Source: Branchiostoma floridae (Eukaryota > Chordata > Leptocardii > Amphioxiformes > Branchiostomatidae). From it: DNA of 61,934 nt. Where the stretch lies: contig NC_049987.1 of assembly GCF_000003815.2 (NCBI RefSeq), positions 3,142,616 through 3,204,549 on the forward strand, read 5' to 3'. The notes under the pieces are model-generated. The model did no database searches, was not told the DNA's origin, and was given only the letters and a program-made list of their open reading frames with translations. Positions 10,550-21,461 of this stretch are shown here, piece after piece. Made by a program: the position numbers and the translations under genes. Numbering within the stretch: position 1 is the stretch's first letter; the number at the start of each line of letters is the position of its first letter.

Positions 10550-12330
10550 GGGTTAAATACTGTCAATGTACATAAGTTTGCAGTCACATTGTACTTCTCC
10601 CTTTTTCTGTACTTCTCCCTTTTTTGAGAAAGACCTCAACACAAACTCAAAACTGCTGAGAATTTTTTTTGTCTTCTGTTCACCTTCCCCCTAATGTTAA
10701 AGCACAACACGTACCTACTATACATTTTACAGTATTATGATATGTTGGAGGCACGTCATGTCGGTGACGCACAAAAAACTAGCTAGGCACATTGATTATG
10801 CCTGCACTACCAAAAGTGACTGTACTGTCCATCTGTAACACCCTTGCCCTATTGCTAGTATGGTTTCTGACTAAGTTACTGTCCACAAAGGCACCAGTGT
10901 CTCTATTAGTGTAGCCTTATGTGACTAAAGCAATAACACAAACTCAAAACCACTTTGAACACTCCAGTTTATCCCTATTGTGAAATTAAATTACTGCAAC
11001 GTAAATGCATTTATACTAGAAGTATGGACTGTAGTGTCAGGTTCCATTGTGGTTTTTGTTCATTAGAAAAAATTCTACATTGAAAGTACTGAATACGTGA
11101 TTGAGGGCTATCTGTACCCTACACTTCAAGTCGCTTGCTTATTTTGTCTCTACCTAACAGTAGGTGGAAAAATGGGATTATATTATTACAGTTTGATTAG
11201 ATTTAAAGATATACATTATACTCAAGTCAGTCTCAAATAAGAAAATGTGATAAGACTTTGGAATTTTACCTTTTTTTTTTCTTTTTTCATGAAAGCACAG
11301 GAGCTAAAGTATACTAAAGTCACTACTGTTAATGTGGAAGTTTGAAACAGGTGTCACCTTGTGTGAGAACATGCACATATGTGGATCTGTAATTTTGAAT
11401 GCATGTCTCAGCTGTACAGCAGCCCACAATACTATAAGACTTAGTATAATTATTACTTTAAACCCCTATTGTCAAGCAATGATTTTCTTATATAGTTTTT
11501 TTCAAACTTTAGCATTTTAAATATGCTTGTATCAATTAGACAGTTTGTTTCTGCTTTTTTATTTATCTTAAATTGGCATTGGGGCTTAAGTCTAGATGTT
11601 GATGAAACAACTTTAAACTTAAAGTTTATAGAATTATGTTGGAAGTAGAAAAACGTCTCTCTCGGCTTGGCTTCGCGAACGAAGATCATCTTGGAAAAAT
11701 GTAAAGATGTAGAAAATATGTTGTAGAGCTTCAAACTACATTTGATTTTCATCTCTTAAAATCATTCCATTTGAAAACTACTGTATAGTTGTAGTGGATA
11801 TAGAAGAAAAGATTAAACAAAGCCAAAAACATTTTAATCTATCTTTAAAGTGTATTTCACTGGAGCATAAACAATGTGCAAGATGGACATCTTTCGTTTC
11901 TTATGTTTTGAGCAGTTTGATGTTATGAGATCAAAATGGACTCTACTTTTTTGATAATGTGCTATGTTACAGCTACAATGATGACCTGTTTTTAAAATAC
12001 ATATCACTAACTTCGTTTGAAGACAAATAAGTCATATTCTAGTTGAATCTGTTCTCATTACTTCAGGTTCTGTTTAATCAAGGAGTCCAAATTCATTAAA
12101 TGGTAAAACACTCTGTGCAAGGTTTGTCATTGCCTGTATTCTGCTTGTGTCAAACTACATAAGTATGTACAAGGTCCATATGTGTGTGTCCTGTCTACCT
12201 GTTGTCCTGTAAAAGACGTGAACAACATTGATATTGCTTAGTTTTCTTTCTTGAAGAAATTTCATAGAGTTAATATTCCTGTAATATTTTCATTGTTGTA
12301 TTCATTCTTGGTACATTAAAGTACCAGTAT
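10550..12330 (+). other. Probable 3' UTR and downstream region of the SLC35F gene
   Basis: There is no second gene here; the sequence is AT-rich with stops in all frames. Possible poly(A) signals are ATTAAA near 11808 and near 12315. The exact transcript end cannot be read. Confidence 0.5.
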
Positions 12331-12685
12331 GAAAAGTTGTATACACAGTAGACCATCACAGTACTTTGTCTGACCCTTGCCTCTTCCCTCATGACCTCAA
12401 TGAAAAGCGGCCTGCAGGCCGATTTGAGCCTTCGTGAGTAAACAAAGGTTCAAACAGCATGGTGTAGATTCTGCATTTTTGTTCTTCGGCATTGGCTTTG
12501 ACATACATCAAAAGTAATATCCGTTTCCGGAATTATGACACCAGGTAGAGTTAGAGTGGTTAGAGTAGATATAGCAGTCGAAGATTTTTTTTTTCTTCTT
12601 TTAAACGGACGGATCAAAGTGATGCTTGCGGATGCCATATAATCGGTTCAGCATGGCTTTAAGTTAAGTACGTTGCATACGTTGT

Positions 12686-13453
12686 TTAAAAGCTACTTTC
12701 CATGTCCAACACGCTGTACAAACTAGCACTTCTCATACTGTCCATAGACAGGAGATTTCGAGGATCATTTGTGACAGAAGATTGTCTTGGCGGATTTTCT
12801 GTGTGTCCTGTACCTAAAAATGATCCCTTATTCCGTCGAAAGCAGGCTCGGTAAAAGATATAAGTCGAAAACAACGTGACAAAATACGTAGCTACTATCG
12901 CTATTAGGAACGCTTCTTCGCTGTACGTTCTTGTGCTGTGGTTATGAGAGTTTTTAGAAATGTCCGGTATGACCTTGACAGCTGTCATGGCGGACCCTTC
13001 ACTGTTGCTGGCCACACAGACGATCCAGTCAAAGTTTGCAGCCAAGGATCCTCTCATTTCTAATGTCCCGTCTTCACGTACTTGGCAGTCTGAAGAAATA
13101 TCCGGACTCCAACCGTATAGACCAGAGTCGTTCAGAAATCGCCATTCTATGGTAGGAGTTGGTACTCCCTGCGTTTTGCATAACACAGTTATGTTATAGT
13201 CTGGGTGGGCCAGACATTCTGGTGGCATAGCGGTGACGGTGGGCCTCTCTGTACTTGTTTGAACAGCCTCCTCTCCTACAGTTCCTTCGGTAGCATTTTC
13301 ATGAAAGTCGGAAGTAGTGATGTACAAGCCGCTTGCATGTTCGGGAGTTCTTTCCGTAGTTTCCACCGCTGGCAACAAAGCTCCGTCTGACAAGTGTTGT
13401 ACGATCAACAGCACAGAAAACAAGTCCCGCACGAAGTATACCGTATTTCCCAT
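12686..13453 (-). CDS. Single-Ig transmembrane receptor with ITIM-like tail
   Basis: A 255-residue protein in one coding exon. The ATG at 13453 sits in a strong Kozak context (accATGg), and a 5' UTR splice acceptor (ttgttttctcag) ends just upstream at 13516. Order: hydrophobic signal peptide (about 1-26); Ser/Thr/Glu-rich stalk (27-76); one Ig domain (about 77-163) with C92 and W104 and with C146 in the I-V-C-V-A-S-N strand, plus an extra C80/C123 pair; a transmembrane helix (about 181-201); and a 54-residue cytosolic tail. N-glycosylation sites lie at N53, N87, N108 and N171. The tail ends with SLYSVL (244-249), which fits the ITIM consensus (S/I/V/L)xYxx(L/V/I); it could equally be a YxxPhi sorting signal. 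No vertebrate orthologue is recognised. It is an apparently intact gene, and its tail-to-tail position with SLC35F looks incidental. Confidence 0.8.
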   Translation of the reverse strand: MGNTVYFVRDLFSVLLIVQHLSDGALLPAVETTERTPEHASGLYITTSDFHENATEGTVGEEAVQTSTERPTVTAMPPECLAHPDYNITVLCKTQGVPTPTIEWRFLNDSGLYGWSPDISSDCQVREDGTLEMRGSLAANFDWIVCVASNSEGSAMTAVKVIPDISKNSHNHSTRTYSEEAFLIAIVATYFVTLFSTYIFYRACFRRNKGSFLGTGHTENPPRQSSVTNDPRNLLSMDSMRSASLYSVLDMESSF

Positions 13454-13515
13454 GGTAGCGTCACCGTGTCGTGAAGTGTCCACCACCGCCCCTTACCGGC
13501 CCACTACACCGTCTG

Positions 13516-14300
13516 CTGAGAAAACAAGATGTAGAGTCAGTCCACATACACACAACTCTCCAAAATAAACATTGCACTCACTTGTAGTATGTCGTGTAAA
13601 TTGGCTCCCAATCTCTTTAAATCCAGGCCAATAGGCGACGGTAAGGCTATGTTGATTCGATTATAATGGATGGATGATGTCGTCTTAAAACCCCAAAACG
13701 GATGCGAGCGTGCAAATAATTTTTTTTTTAAAGGTACCTTCATTACGAAATCTAAGTTTTCAGGAAGGTTTAACTTGTGCAGTTCTAGACGGTACTATGT
13801 AGCGCTACTTGACGACAGTTTATATTGACAAAAGGCAAAAGTAATTTGTTCTATAGACAAAAGTAAAGACGCGGAGTCATGGAGACTTTGCGATAAAGAA
13901 ATATTTATGACATTGTAAATTCAGTACTTTTGTATTACGTAAGAAGGCGCGGGGACACACAGGGCAGACGGGGAGACCAACATACAAGTGTGCTGATGCA
14001 TTTAACAACATTACTATTATTATTCAAGTCACATACAGGTAGTTCGCAGAATTTACATGTGCACATTTTTGTTCGTTTTGTATTATAGGTACACCGCCTA
14101 ATGCGTCAGGTTTGTACTGAACAGTACAAGCTGCATATCCGGACACACTTGCTTGATCGAATCATACCGGAGAGGACCCTATATTTTCGATAAGTTTAAT
14201 GGATTCGTGTACGTACGTGCTCCAAGTGTGGCTCTTCTCAAATATGAGACTACCATTTAACGTTCTATCCGAGGGACGGCTCTAACTGCATTTTCACCTT
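13516..14300. other. Upstream region of the Ig receptor gene; no gene seen
   Basis: The minus-strand acceptor at 13516-13517 implies a spliced 5' UTR whose first exon was not located. From 14120 the DNA resembles the interspersed repeat at 2730-3060. Confidence 0.4.
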
Positions 14301-14303
14301 AAG

Positions 14304-14614
14304 CTAAGGGCGCAACCCGCCGTACGTGAAATTTGTCCGTACTTTTTTGGGGAGAGGCCACGTCCACCACGTATTTCTGAAAACGTTCAGGCCGTACTGG
14401 CACGTGCGCGGGGCGAATCCGCAGGCCGATGGCACGCAAAGTTTTGCCTGCAAGTAAAGTTCTACGGCATGTCTGCGTGCTCCTAAATCCTTCGGATTCC
14501 CTACGAGTTAGTACGGAGGCGCTACTTACCACTTACGGATCCCAAAATATTGCCAACGTTTATTTTGGCACGTAGACAGGACGTATTTGCACGTACAGCG
14601 GGTTGTGCCCTTAA
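14304..14614. mobile_element. MITE, 'CTAAGGGCACAACCCGCCGT' family, copy 1
   Basis: Left end 'gctaagggcgcaacccgccg' and right end 'acagcgggttgtgccctta' are inverted repeats. Copies lie at 24864-25191 and 47788-48115. TTAA tetranucleotides lie at or near the ends in all three, which hints at a TTAA target site. Confidence 0.8.
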
Positions 14615-15719
14615 TAGCTTCAGAGAGCCGATGAAAGTCAGTAGCGTGTCAGAGGATTTTTACCTCAAAGTTCTGTTACGTGAACACATACATTTCTCTT
14701 GAACACTCACCTTTGACCTCCCAGATGACCCCCAATACAATACAATACAATTCTGCAGGTATCGCATTACATCAACAACACGACAACAGCTAGCGAGGAC
14801 AATAGATAGTTCATCATCTAGCTGAACTGGTTAACCAGGCTCTACTATACATTCTTTCAGCTCAAATTTACGCCCAGAAAATTGGTGCAAACCTGCAATA
14901 CCCACCAACAACACTTACATACGGGCCTGCGGGCATGCGCCACTGGTGCTAATCTGATGGCATGTCTGTAGTCACAACATGAGTTATTACAACCTCCCAT
15001 GGGAGTCACTTCAGGGCAGACACCGGGGTAGATAACATGTCATACTTAGAAATAGCTTACGAAAACCATTATACCTTTTAAGAGAGTAGACTTCAGCAGC
15101 TGCTACAGCGTGTACTCGGATGTTTCTTTGAACGAGCGACTGCATGGCCCCGGGCCCGTGTGTGTTTAGGCGCCGACTTCATTGTTTTGACTGCACAGGT
15201 GTGACCGTGTATTGTTGTTCATCCTGTTTCTGGATTTTCACACATCCTGTTAAAAGGACACCTTTGTAAGATCAATTAGGAATATACCCAATCATTAGTA
15301 AAACGTTACCAATGCATGCTATTAAGTGAAAAACGTTCTTATTTGACACCGAGGGAATATCATTAGCACAGCCAGAATACGAAACTCGACCATTCTCTAA
15401 AATCAAAAGAATCAGGACAGTAGCATATCTATACGAATCCCACTTCTAAACATAGTACTGTACCACGTAAGACCCGGAAAAGGTAAACTATAGAAGACCA
15501 CCTACCAGCAAAGAAACTGTAAACAGAATATTTCTTTTCTCGTTAGAAATACTGCACTGACATGAACTGTACTGACCTGAATCCACCACCCTCTCATGGC
15601 ATTTAATCCTGGTTTCAGCCCGGGGGGTTACTGGGATATGCATCACTGGGCATGCGCCTTCCCCGGTTGGCAGCTTAACTACGCTTCACTGGCGGGATTT
15701 ACACACTTGTTTTTTTAGG
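14615..15719. other. Intergenic DNA without recognisable genes
   Basis: No coding frame, RNA gene or clear inverted-repeat element was recognised. A short 'aatacaatacaatac' run lies near 14734. Confidence 0.5.
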
Positions 15720-17010
15720 TCGTTAGGGAGTACGCACGGTATAGTGCGTATAGATTCCGTAAAATCCTTATGGATTCCGTGAAATTCTCTTGAAGACACT
15801 CCATATTAGAGTATTGCATGAATCAAAAGATATTATTGCACAAGAAGTCATTAATGGCTGCAAAAATATATATGGATTGTTTGCTAAAGGGCCTCGGGAG
15901 TCTCCACAACACAAAGTGATTCTACATAAATTATGCTCTAATGACTAGTACTGTTGCAAATAAAATGAAATAGAGCAAAACAAACACAAAACATATTCTT
16001 AAAGCGATCTGTCGTGCGAATACAAAGAAGAGATGTTATTGTTTTCCGAATAAGTCAGTCAATATCGAGGACTAGATGTACTGTTGTATTGAGGTTGCGT
16101 TACTCGTGCTGACACGTTTTTCAATAGCAAATTCAAGCGAATTCAGACGAAATTTACGGAATTTATATGATCTACCACTAAGAAACATGGGAATAATAAT
16201 GCTTTTTTTGTAATGTTGATTTATTGCAATAATTGTATGAATTCGCTCAAATTAGTATGAAGAAATGTTTGTTTCTTTCTCATTTCTAACACCAGTGGAC
16301 TGTAAGAGTTTGTAAAACACGCATAATTCCGTAAAGACCTTCTAAATTCCGTACAATCCTCATGAATTCATAGAAAGTCCTTAGAGTCGGAGTCCACCGT
16401 ATGGATCAAAATTGCCTCCTATCAGTTGAAGACATTATTGCAAGTCATCACTTATTGCTGCGAGACTAATATGAATCGCTAGGAGGCATCAATGACACGT
16501 GGCGAGTATCCACATGCCCGATTGACTACTAGTATTTTAAAGCTTTTACTTTTGAGTTTCCAGACTTGACTAAAATAAATCAAACAAAACAAAGCAAAAC
16601 AAACACAAAAAAAAGATTTTGTAACCGATCTTTAAGGCGGGTGCTAGCGCATTATTATTTTCCAACCAAATCAGTCAACATCGAGGATTAAATGTTGTAA
16701 TGATTTTATCTATCCTTTGCTAATAACACCTTGTTCACTATCACAGTGGTGCTCAAGTCTTCAAAAGAATTTTACGCAATCGATATGATTCACTAGTACT
16801 ACTAATAAACATCCACATTACTTCGTATGTATAAAATATTACCCTATAATAAGAACGGTATGTATTCGTTAAATTTCGTATGAAATCCGTAAGAATGTTT
16901 TTTTTTTCTTATGACTTATAGTAGTGGATTGTGTGTGTTCTGTAAAACGGGAACGTATTCCATAAAACCCTTCTAGCTCCTTGAAATTCTCATAATTACA
17001 TAGACGCCCC
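15720..17010. repeat. Diverged tandem duplication, about 2.3 units of 570-630 bp
   Basis: The block 'attccgtaaa...' starts near 15765, 16326 and 16951. Downstream in the first two units come, in the same order, 'gaagaca...attattgca', 'tgactagta', 'aaaacaaacacaaaa', 'gatct' and 'agtcagtcaa..atcgagga'. The third unit is truncated. The units are strongly diverged, so the duplication is old. Confidence 0.65.
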
Positions 17011-17079
17011 TCTGGTACAGTAAAAGATAAGAATATAACAGCGTTCGACGACCTCATACCTCCACAAAATATTTGGAAC

Positions 17080-18010
17080 TTTTGTGAATTTTATGCAAAT
17101 GACTTACAGATTTACATGATTTATGTATGGTGACGTTCATCATAGACTTACGTACATATGTCAAGTATAGAATTCCAATAATTAGGTGGTTTTGTAATTT
17201 TTACATATATTATGCAAACTTGTTCCTCATTTGCAAATCTGATATCTTCTTATGTTTCACGTATCATAATTTACATGTGTTACATTTATTTAAGTCCAGT
17301 ATTGAAAACAATAGAATTATACAATTCCCTCATTAAATATGCAAAGTAAGTACTCATTTGAATAACATTTATATCATTATGAACATCTTTGCCAAAGCTC
17401 CCTGTATGCTTAAAATGATAGCAATTCGTTGTTTTTTTTCCTGGAGGGTATTGAAACTTGATCCACCTTGCCATGACGCTTAAAGCTGTCTACCACATAA
17501 ATGCCAAGATCATAACATGTTTGGAACAAGGGATACATTGAAAAAAAACTGCAAGAATGTTCTCATTAATTATGCAAATGTGCTCCAATTGTATAAGCTA
17601 CATATATACCAAAAATCATGAAAATCCATTGTTCCCTTCTTGAGTTATCCTCTTCAGACGTTTTTGACAAAAATAACCCTGCCAACCCAGAACTAACCGC
17701 TAGAGGACCAAACTTTTTTCACCTCTTCCTGACCACAAGAGCTTTTTAACACCCTAAAATCGTGACCATAGCTTGTTCAGAACACGAGATGCAAAATTGA
17801 AAGTTGCACTGCAGTACCAAGGGAAGCCGCTCTGGGCCCAAAATCTAATCAATTTTAGCTTTACGTTGATGAAGTTCGACATCCAGGTAACAAGATATGC
17901 CGAAAAAGAAGCAACTGGATATGGTTTTGGAAACGGCAAGACGTTTCAACTAGCATGTACTAGCCATTGTTTCCTATGGGAATCCAAATTGTCTTCTGAA
18001 ATTGTCTAAA
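17080..18010. repeat. AT-rich degenerate repeat with recurring TATGCAAAT
   Basis: 'tatgcaaa' recurs at about 17093, 17211, 17338 and 17571, each after 'attaa' or similar, with weakly similar blocks between. The ATGCAAAT octamer matches POU-factor sites, but the context suggests a dispersed repeat rather than an enhancer. Confidence 0.4.
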
Positions 18011-18519
18011 AATGTTCCCTATTGGACATCTAAAGTCATTGTCTTCATTCATAGTTAGGATATAGAAGATAAGTTTCTTATAGATCACTTTTGTTCAGTA
18101 TTATTGACGAAAACTAGTGGATGCTAGTTGAAATGTCTCACCCTTTCCAAAATCATATCCAGTTGCTTGAGTAACTGCTTTTTGGCCGGCAATCTTAGCT
18201 TTATCACACCCAACCAACACACCAAGTATAAAACCAATCCACCTAGCCGTTTTTTTTAGTTATCTTGTTTAAAAAAGGTCATCAGACACACAAACGCTAG
18301 TGAAAATATAACCTCTATAAAAACTACATTTCATCAACCGCCTTGAGACCGCCTTTGACATAAAGATGTTTTTGTTCCAGAAATCTGACAAACAATTGCT
18401 GCCAAACTCGTAAACTTTCAAGTTGCAACTACCGCTATAACTTGACGATATGTTGTTTGTAACATGTCCGTAATTTTTGTTTCCGACACAATAGTGCATC
18501 TAGCTCTTTTAGACCGTTC

Positions 18520-18530
<11 letters not shown>

Positions 18531-18569
<39 letters not shown>

Positions 18570-18655
18570 TGTTTGTGTTTGTGTGCGTGTTTTTGTGTGT
18601 GTGTAGTGTGTGAGTGTGTGTGTATGTGTGTGCGTGTGCCGGTGTGCGTGTGTAG
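18531..18655. repeat. (GT)n microsatellite
   Basis: Long GT run with TTTGTG and TGCGTG interruptions. Open frames of CVCVCV or HTHTHT type are artefacts. Confidence 0.97.
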
Positions 18656-18914
18656 TATACATTACACATACTGATTGCAGAGGGAGTTTTCTAATTTTCT
18701 TATCCTCGCAAACGCACATACAAAGTATTGGTAAATTTTAAATAGAAATAACGTTCTGAAAGATTAGAACAAAAGCCTTTTCCTCTTATCATTCATTTCT
18801 TTATTGTTGGGGATGTTGAAGTACCACATTTGTGGAAGGATTGACATAACAGGTGACTATCATCAAGATTGTCGTCGGAGACCAGACTGCAAGGTTTGAT
18901 CAACTCACACCGGG

Positions 18915-19014
18915 NNNNNNNNNNNNNNNNNNNNNNNNNNNNNNNNNNNNNNNNNNNNNNNNNNNNNNNNNNNNNNNNNNNNNNNNNNNNNNNNNNNNNN
19001 NNNNNNNNNNNNNN
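18915..19014. other. Assembly gap (100 N)
   Basis: Exactly 100 undetermined bases, the usual placeholder for a gap of unknown size. The flanks contain (GT)n and (AC)n tracts, which probably caused the break. Confidence 0.98.
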
Positions 19015-19212
19015 ATTTAACGTCCTATTGGAGGAACGGCCTCAAGCTAAGTACTCATTTACACCTGATGAGAAAAGTGAGAAAAGCTATTTCTGTTTCT
19101 TACTATTTCTGTCAGTGAGACCATTATATGGTTTACATCAATTTTCTTCTCCCTCCAAATGAATTTTAACCCTATAAAGTTGCTTCAAAATTACTGAATA
19201 TATACTATAAGT

Positions 19213-19253
19213 AACACACGCACACACACACACACACACACATACACACACAA

Positions 19254-19289
<36 letters not shown>

Positions 19290-19352
19290 ACACACAAACG
19301 CACACATACACACACATACACACACACACACAAACACACACACGCACGCACC
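19213..19352. repeat. (AC)n microsatellite
   Basis: AC run with CATACA and CAAACA interruptions, in the opposite orientation to the (GT)n tract across the gap. Confidence 0.97.
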
Positions 19353-19659
19353 ATGACATAACGTTGCTAACTAAAGCTAATTTGCAAGTAAAGTGGGCAT
19401 ATGCCTGATGTGTACAGGAAATCACATGACAATTTGTGGCAAGTAGCGGGCGTTTTATTCCACGATGTAAATACCAAATCTTACAATTGTTTAATCCATA
19501 GAACGTTCTGAAGTTACAACATCCTGTTGAACGAAACTATAGTAAAAATGTCGTTCGCTCAAATATTTTTACATTTTTCACGAATTTACGCAGTACACAA
19601 ACACATCGGTGATGTGCTCTTTACATTTACAACTGATCCGTACGATGTTACGTTGTGGT

Positions 19660-21441
19660 TTATCGGACGAACATGTGCATGGGGTTGTAGGGCCGGCAGA
19701 CGCAGTCCCCTCCCTTCGTACAGGGAGCGCCCTCCATGCGGGTGAAGCAGCCCATGTACCCGCAGCACTTGTCGTGGTCCTTGATATGGTGGCACTTCTC
19801 TCCCTGGAGCTTCTTGCCCTTACAGCCCTTGAAAATACAAGATGGTAAGGTTATAGATTAGAAGGAATGCCATAAGTCAGATGACTGGTTTAACTAATGT
19901 TTGCAAAAAGCTCAACGGCAAAAACATAATGGCAATATATATTCATTTCTAGAAATGTCGTTTTAGATAACAGATATGGATGATAAGTTTGTTTCTTCTC
20001 TTTTTTTGCCATACATTGTGCCGTGTACGATAGTTGCGCAATAACGTTCTTCTATGTAGAGAATGCCATGACATGGGAGGTTTGGAAGAACAATACAAAA
20101 ACCTAAATATTCATGTTTTGATTATTGGTTAGGAGCCACAGATTTTAATAATGTCAAACGACAGAGGACTGGTGCTATAACGGTTTGAAAAAAAAAATTA
20201 GGCAACGTTTTTTTTTAGAAACTGGATTAATATAACATATGATACGGTTGTGAAAATGCCTAGGGCAGAGAATCGGTCTTACAAAGATTTTTAGAATAGA
20301 AAACAAGATGACGGCACTGGTTACTCGTATAGAGGCCATGGTTTGGAACAAAATAAAATGATGCATCAGTTGAAACCATGTGTACACCATCTTATTTCAT
20401 ATTGAACACAGATACCGAATGGAAATATATATATCATTCGCATTAAGTACTTGATAGCAGTTTACAATAAATAACATCGAAGAAACGTTTTTAATAAAAC
20501 ATTAATATGCAAATCCTTTGACATTGTCTTTGGATGACTTTCCATGAAGTAGAAATCAGGCCTTCTTTATTTGGTCTTCACGACGTAGTGTAGTCTTTAG
20601 CTAGTGACTTAAGAATAGCAAAAGATGTCTCCAAATTGTTATGAAGGAACTGTATCTTCTGTGAAAGTTTCATCAGGTTTGTAGGTCACTGAATAAAGAG
20701 ACTGGACAACTGGACAAGATACAGTTCTTGAATAACGGGACTCTTTTTACACAACCAATGCTTTATTCTCACCAACGTTTCTTGACCGCATCTGATCTGT
20801 GAGCAGCGACACCTGCCCTGCAGTACAATGTGAACCAGTCAGAATTGCCCCGAAGAAGGTGACAGACGGTCACCGAAACGTCGGTGAGAATAAATCATCG
20901 GTTGTGTAAAAAGAGTCCCTTTATCCAAGAACTGTATCTTGTCCAGTTGTAGAGATCTATTCCTGCGACGGACTACTGATTGTGTGAACGTTCTTTGCCA
21001 CGAACTACTCACTATTGATTGTGTTTGCAACGAACTACCCACTACTGATTGTGTTCTTTGCCACGAACTACTCACTATTGATTGTGTTTGCAACGAACTA
21101 CCCACTACTGATTGTGTTCTTTGCCATGAACTACTCACTACCGATTGTGTTTGCAACGAACTACCCACTACTGATTGTGTTCTTTGCCATGAACTACTCA
21201 CAAACACACGCCTCCAAACCTCCGATACTCCTTCTGGTGCTACATAGCTATCTGAAACGTAACTGTTACGTCTAGATTGTGTATGTAGAGTGTCAGAAGA
21301 AGAGGAACTGACAGGCATGGCCATGCGCTTCAGCATGGAGGCCACGTCGTCACTGTCGAAGTCGCCGTAGTCCTGTCCTGACGTCATCACCACCAACACC
21401 GCGGCCATGCCGACCAGAGCCCAGAGCCGAATGTTGCTCAT
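19660..21441 (-). CDS. Secreted 8-cysteine peptide precursor (two coding exons)
   Basis: Exon 1 coding part, 21313-21441: ATG at 21441, signal peptide of about 22 residues (MSNIRLWALVGM then AAVLVVMTSG), then a short acidic segment ending in the dibasic-containing MLKRMAMP. The donor read here is CCT|gtcagt, phase 0. Exon 2, 19660-19827: acceptor tattttcaag, phase 0, 55 residues, TAA at 19660. Exon 2 begins GCKGKKLQGEKC and has eight Cys spaced C-x9-C-x8-CC-x4-C-x8-C-x5-C-x-C, rich in Lys and His. The total is about 98 residues. An acceptor at 21462-21463 (tttgtttcag) shows a spliced 5' UTR. The CC pair and size fit a knotted extracellular peptide; hormone, antimicrobial or protease-inhibitor roles are all possible and no family is recognised. 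The donor of exon 1 is the least certain point, because the frame stays open into the intron. Confidence 0.65.
20706..20950. mobile_element. Inverted-repeat element with hammerhead-like core
   Basis: Left arm 'aactggacaagatacagttc' (to about 20770) pairs with right arm 'gaactgtatcttgtccagtt' (from about 20876). Both arms include 'ggttgtgtaaaaagagtcc' or its complement. It lies in the intron of the 8-Cys peptide gene. Confidence 0.7.
20848..20885 (+). ncRNA. Hammerhead-ribozyme-like relic
   Basis: 'ccgaaga' (CUGANGA core with the U changed to C) is followed by a 6-bp stem, 'ggtgac' paired with 'gtcacc', then 'gaaac'. That is the order of the conserved hammerhead core, as found in Penelope-like and retrozyme repeats. 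The U4-to-C change would probably abolish cleavage. Confidence 0.35.
20991..21200. repeat. 63-bp minisatellite in peptide-gene intron
   Basis: Units start at 20991, 21054, 21117 and 21180 (partial). Each has two half-units with 'acgaactac(t/c)cact' and 'gattgtgtt'. Because 63 is a multiple of three, the minus-strand frame stays open through it and gives a 21-residue repeat (SSSWQRTQSVV...). Confidence 0.9.
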
Positions 21442-21461
21442 TGTTGTTTCTTCAGGGGATG

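Noticed and set aside
17080-18010. POU-factor enhancer cluster from repeated ATGCAAAT
   Set aside because: The octamers lie at similar places in degenerate repeat units, so repetition explains them without invoking regulation.
18418-18719. HTHTHTHT and CVCVCV frames near the gap
   Set aside because: They are dinucleotide-repeat artefacts on both sides of the gap.
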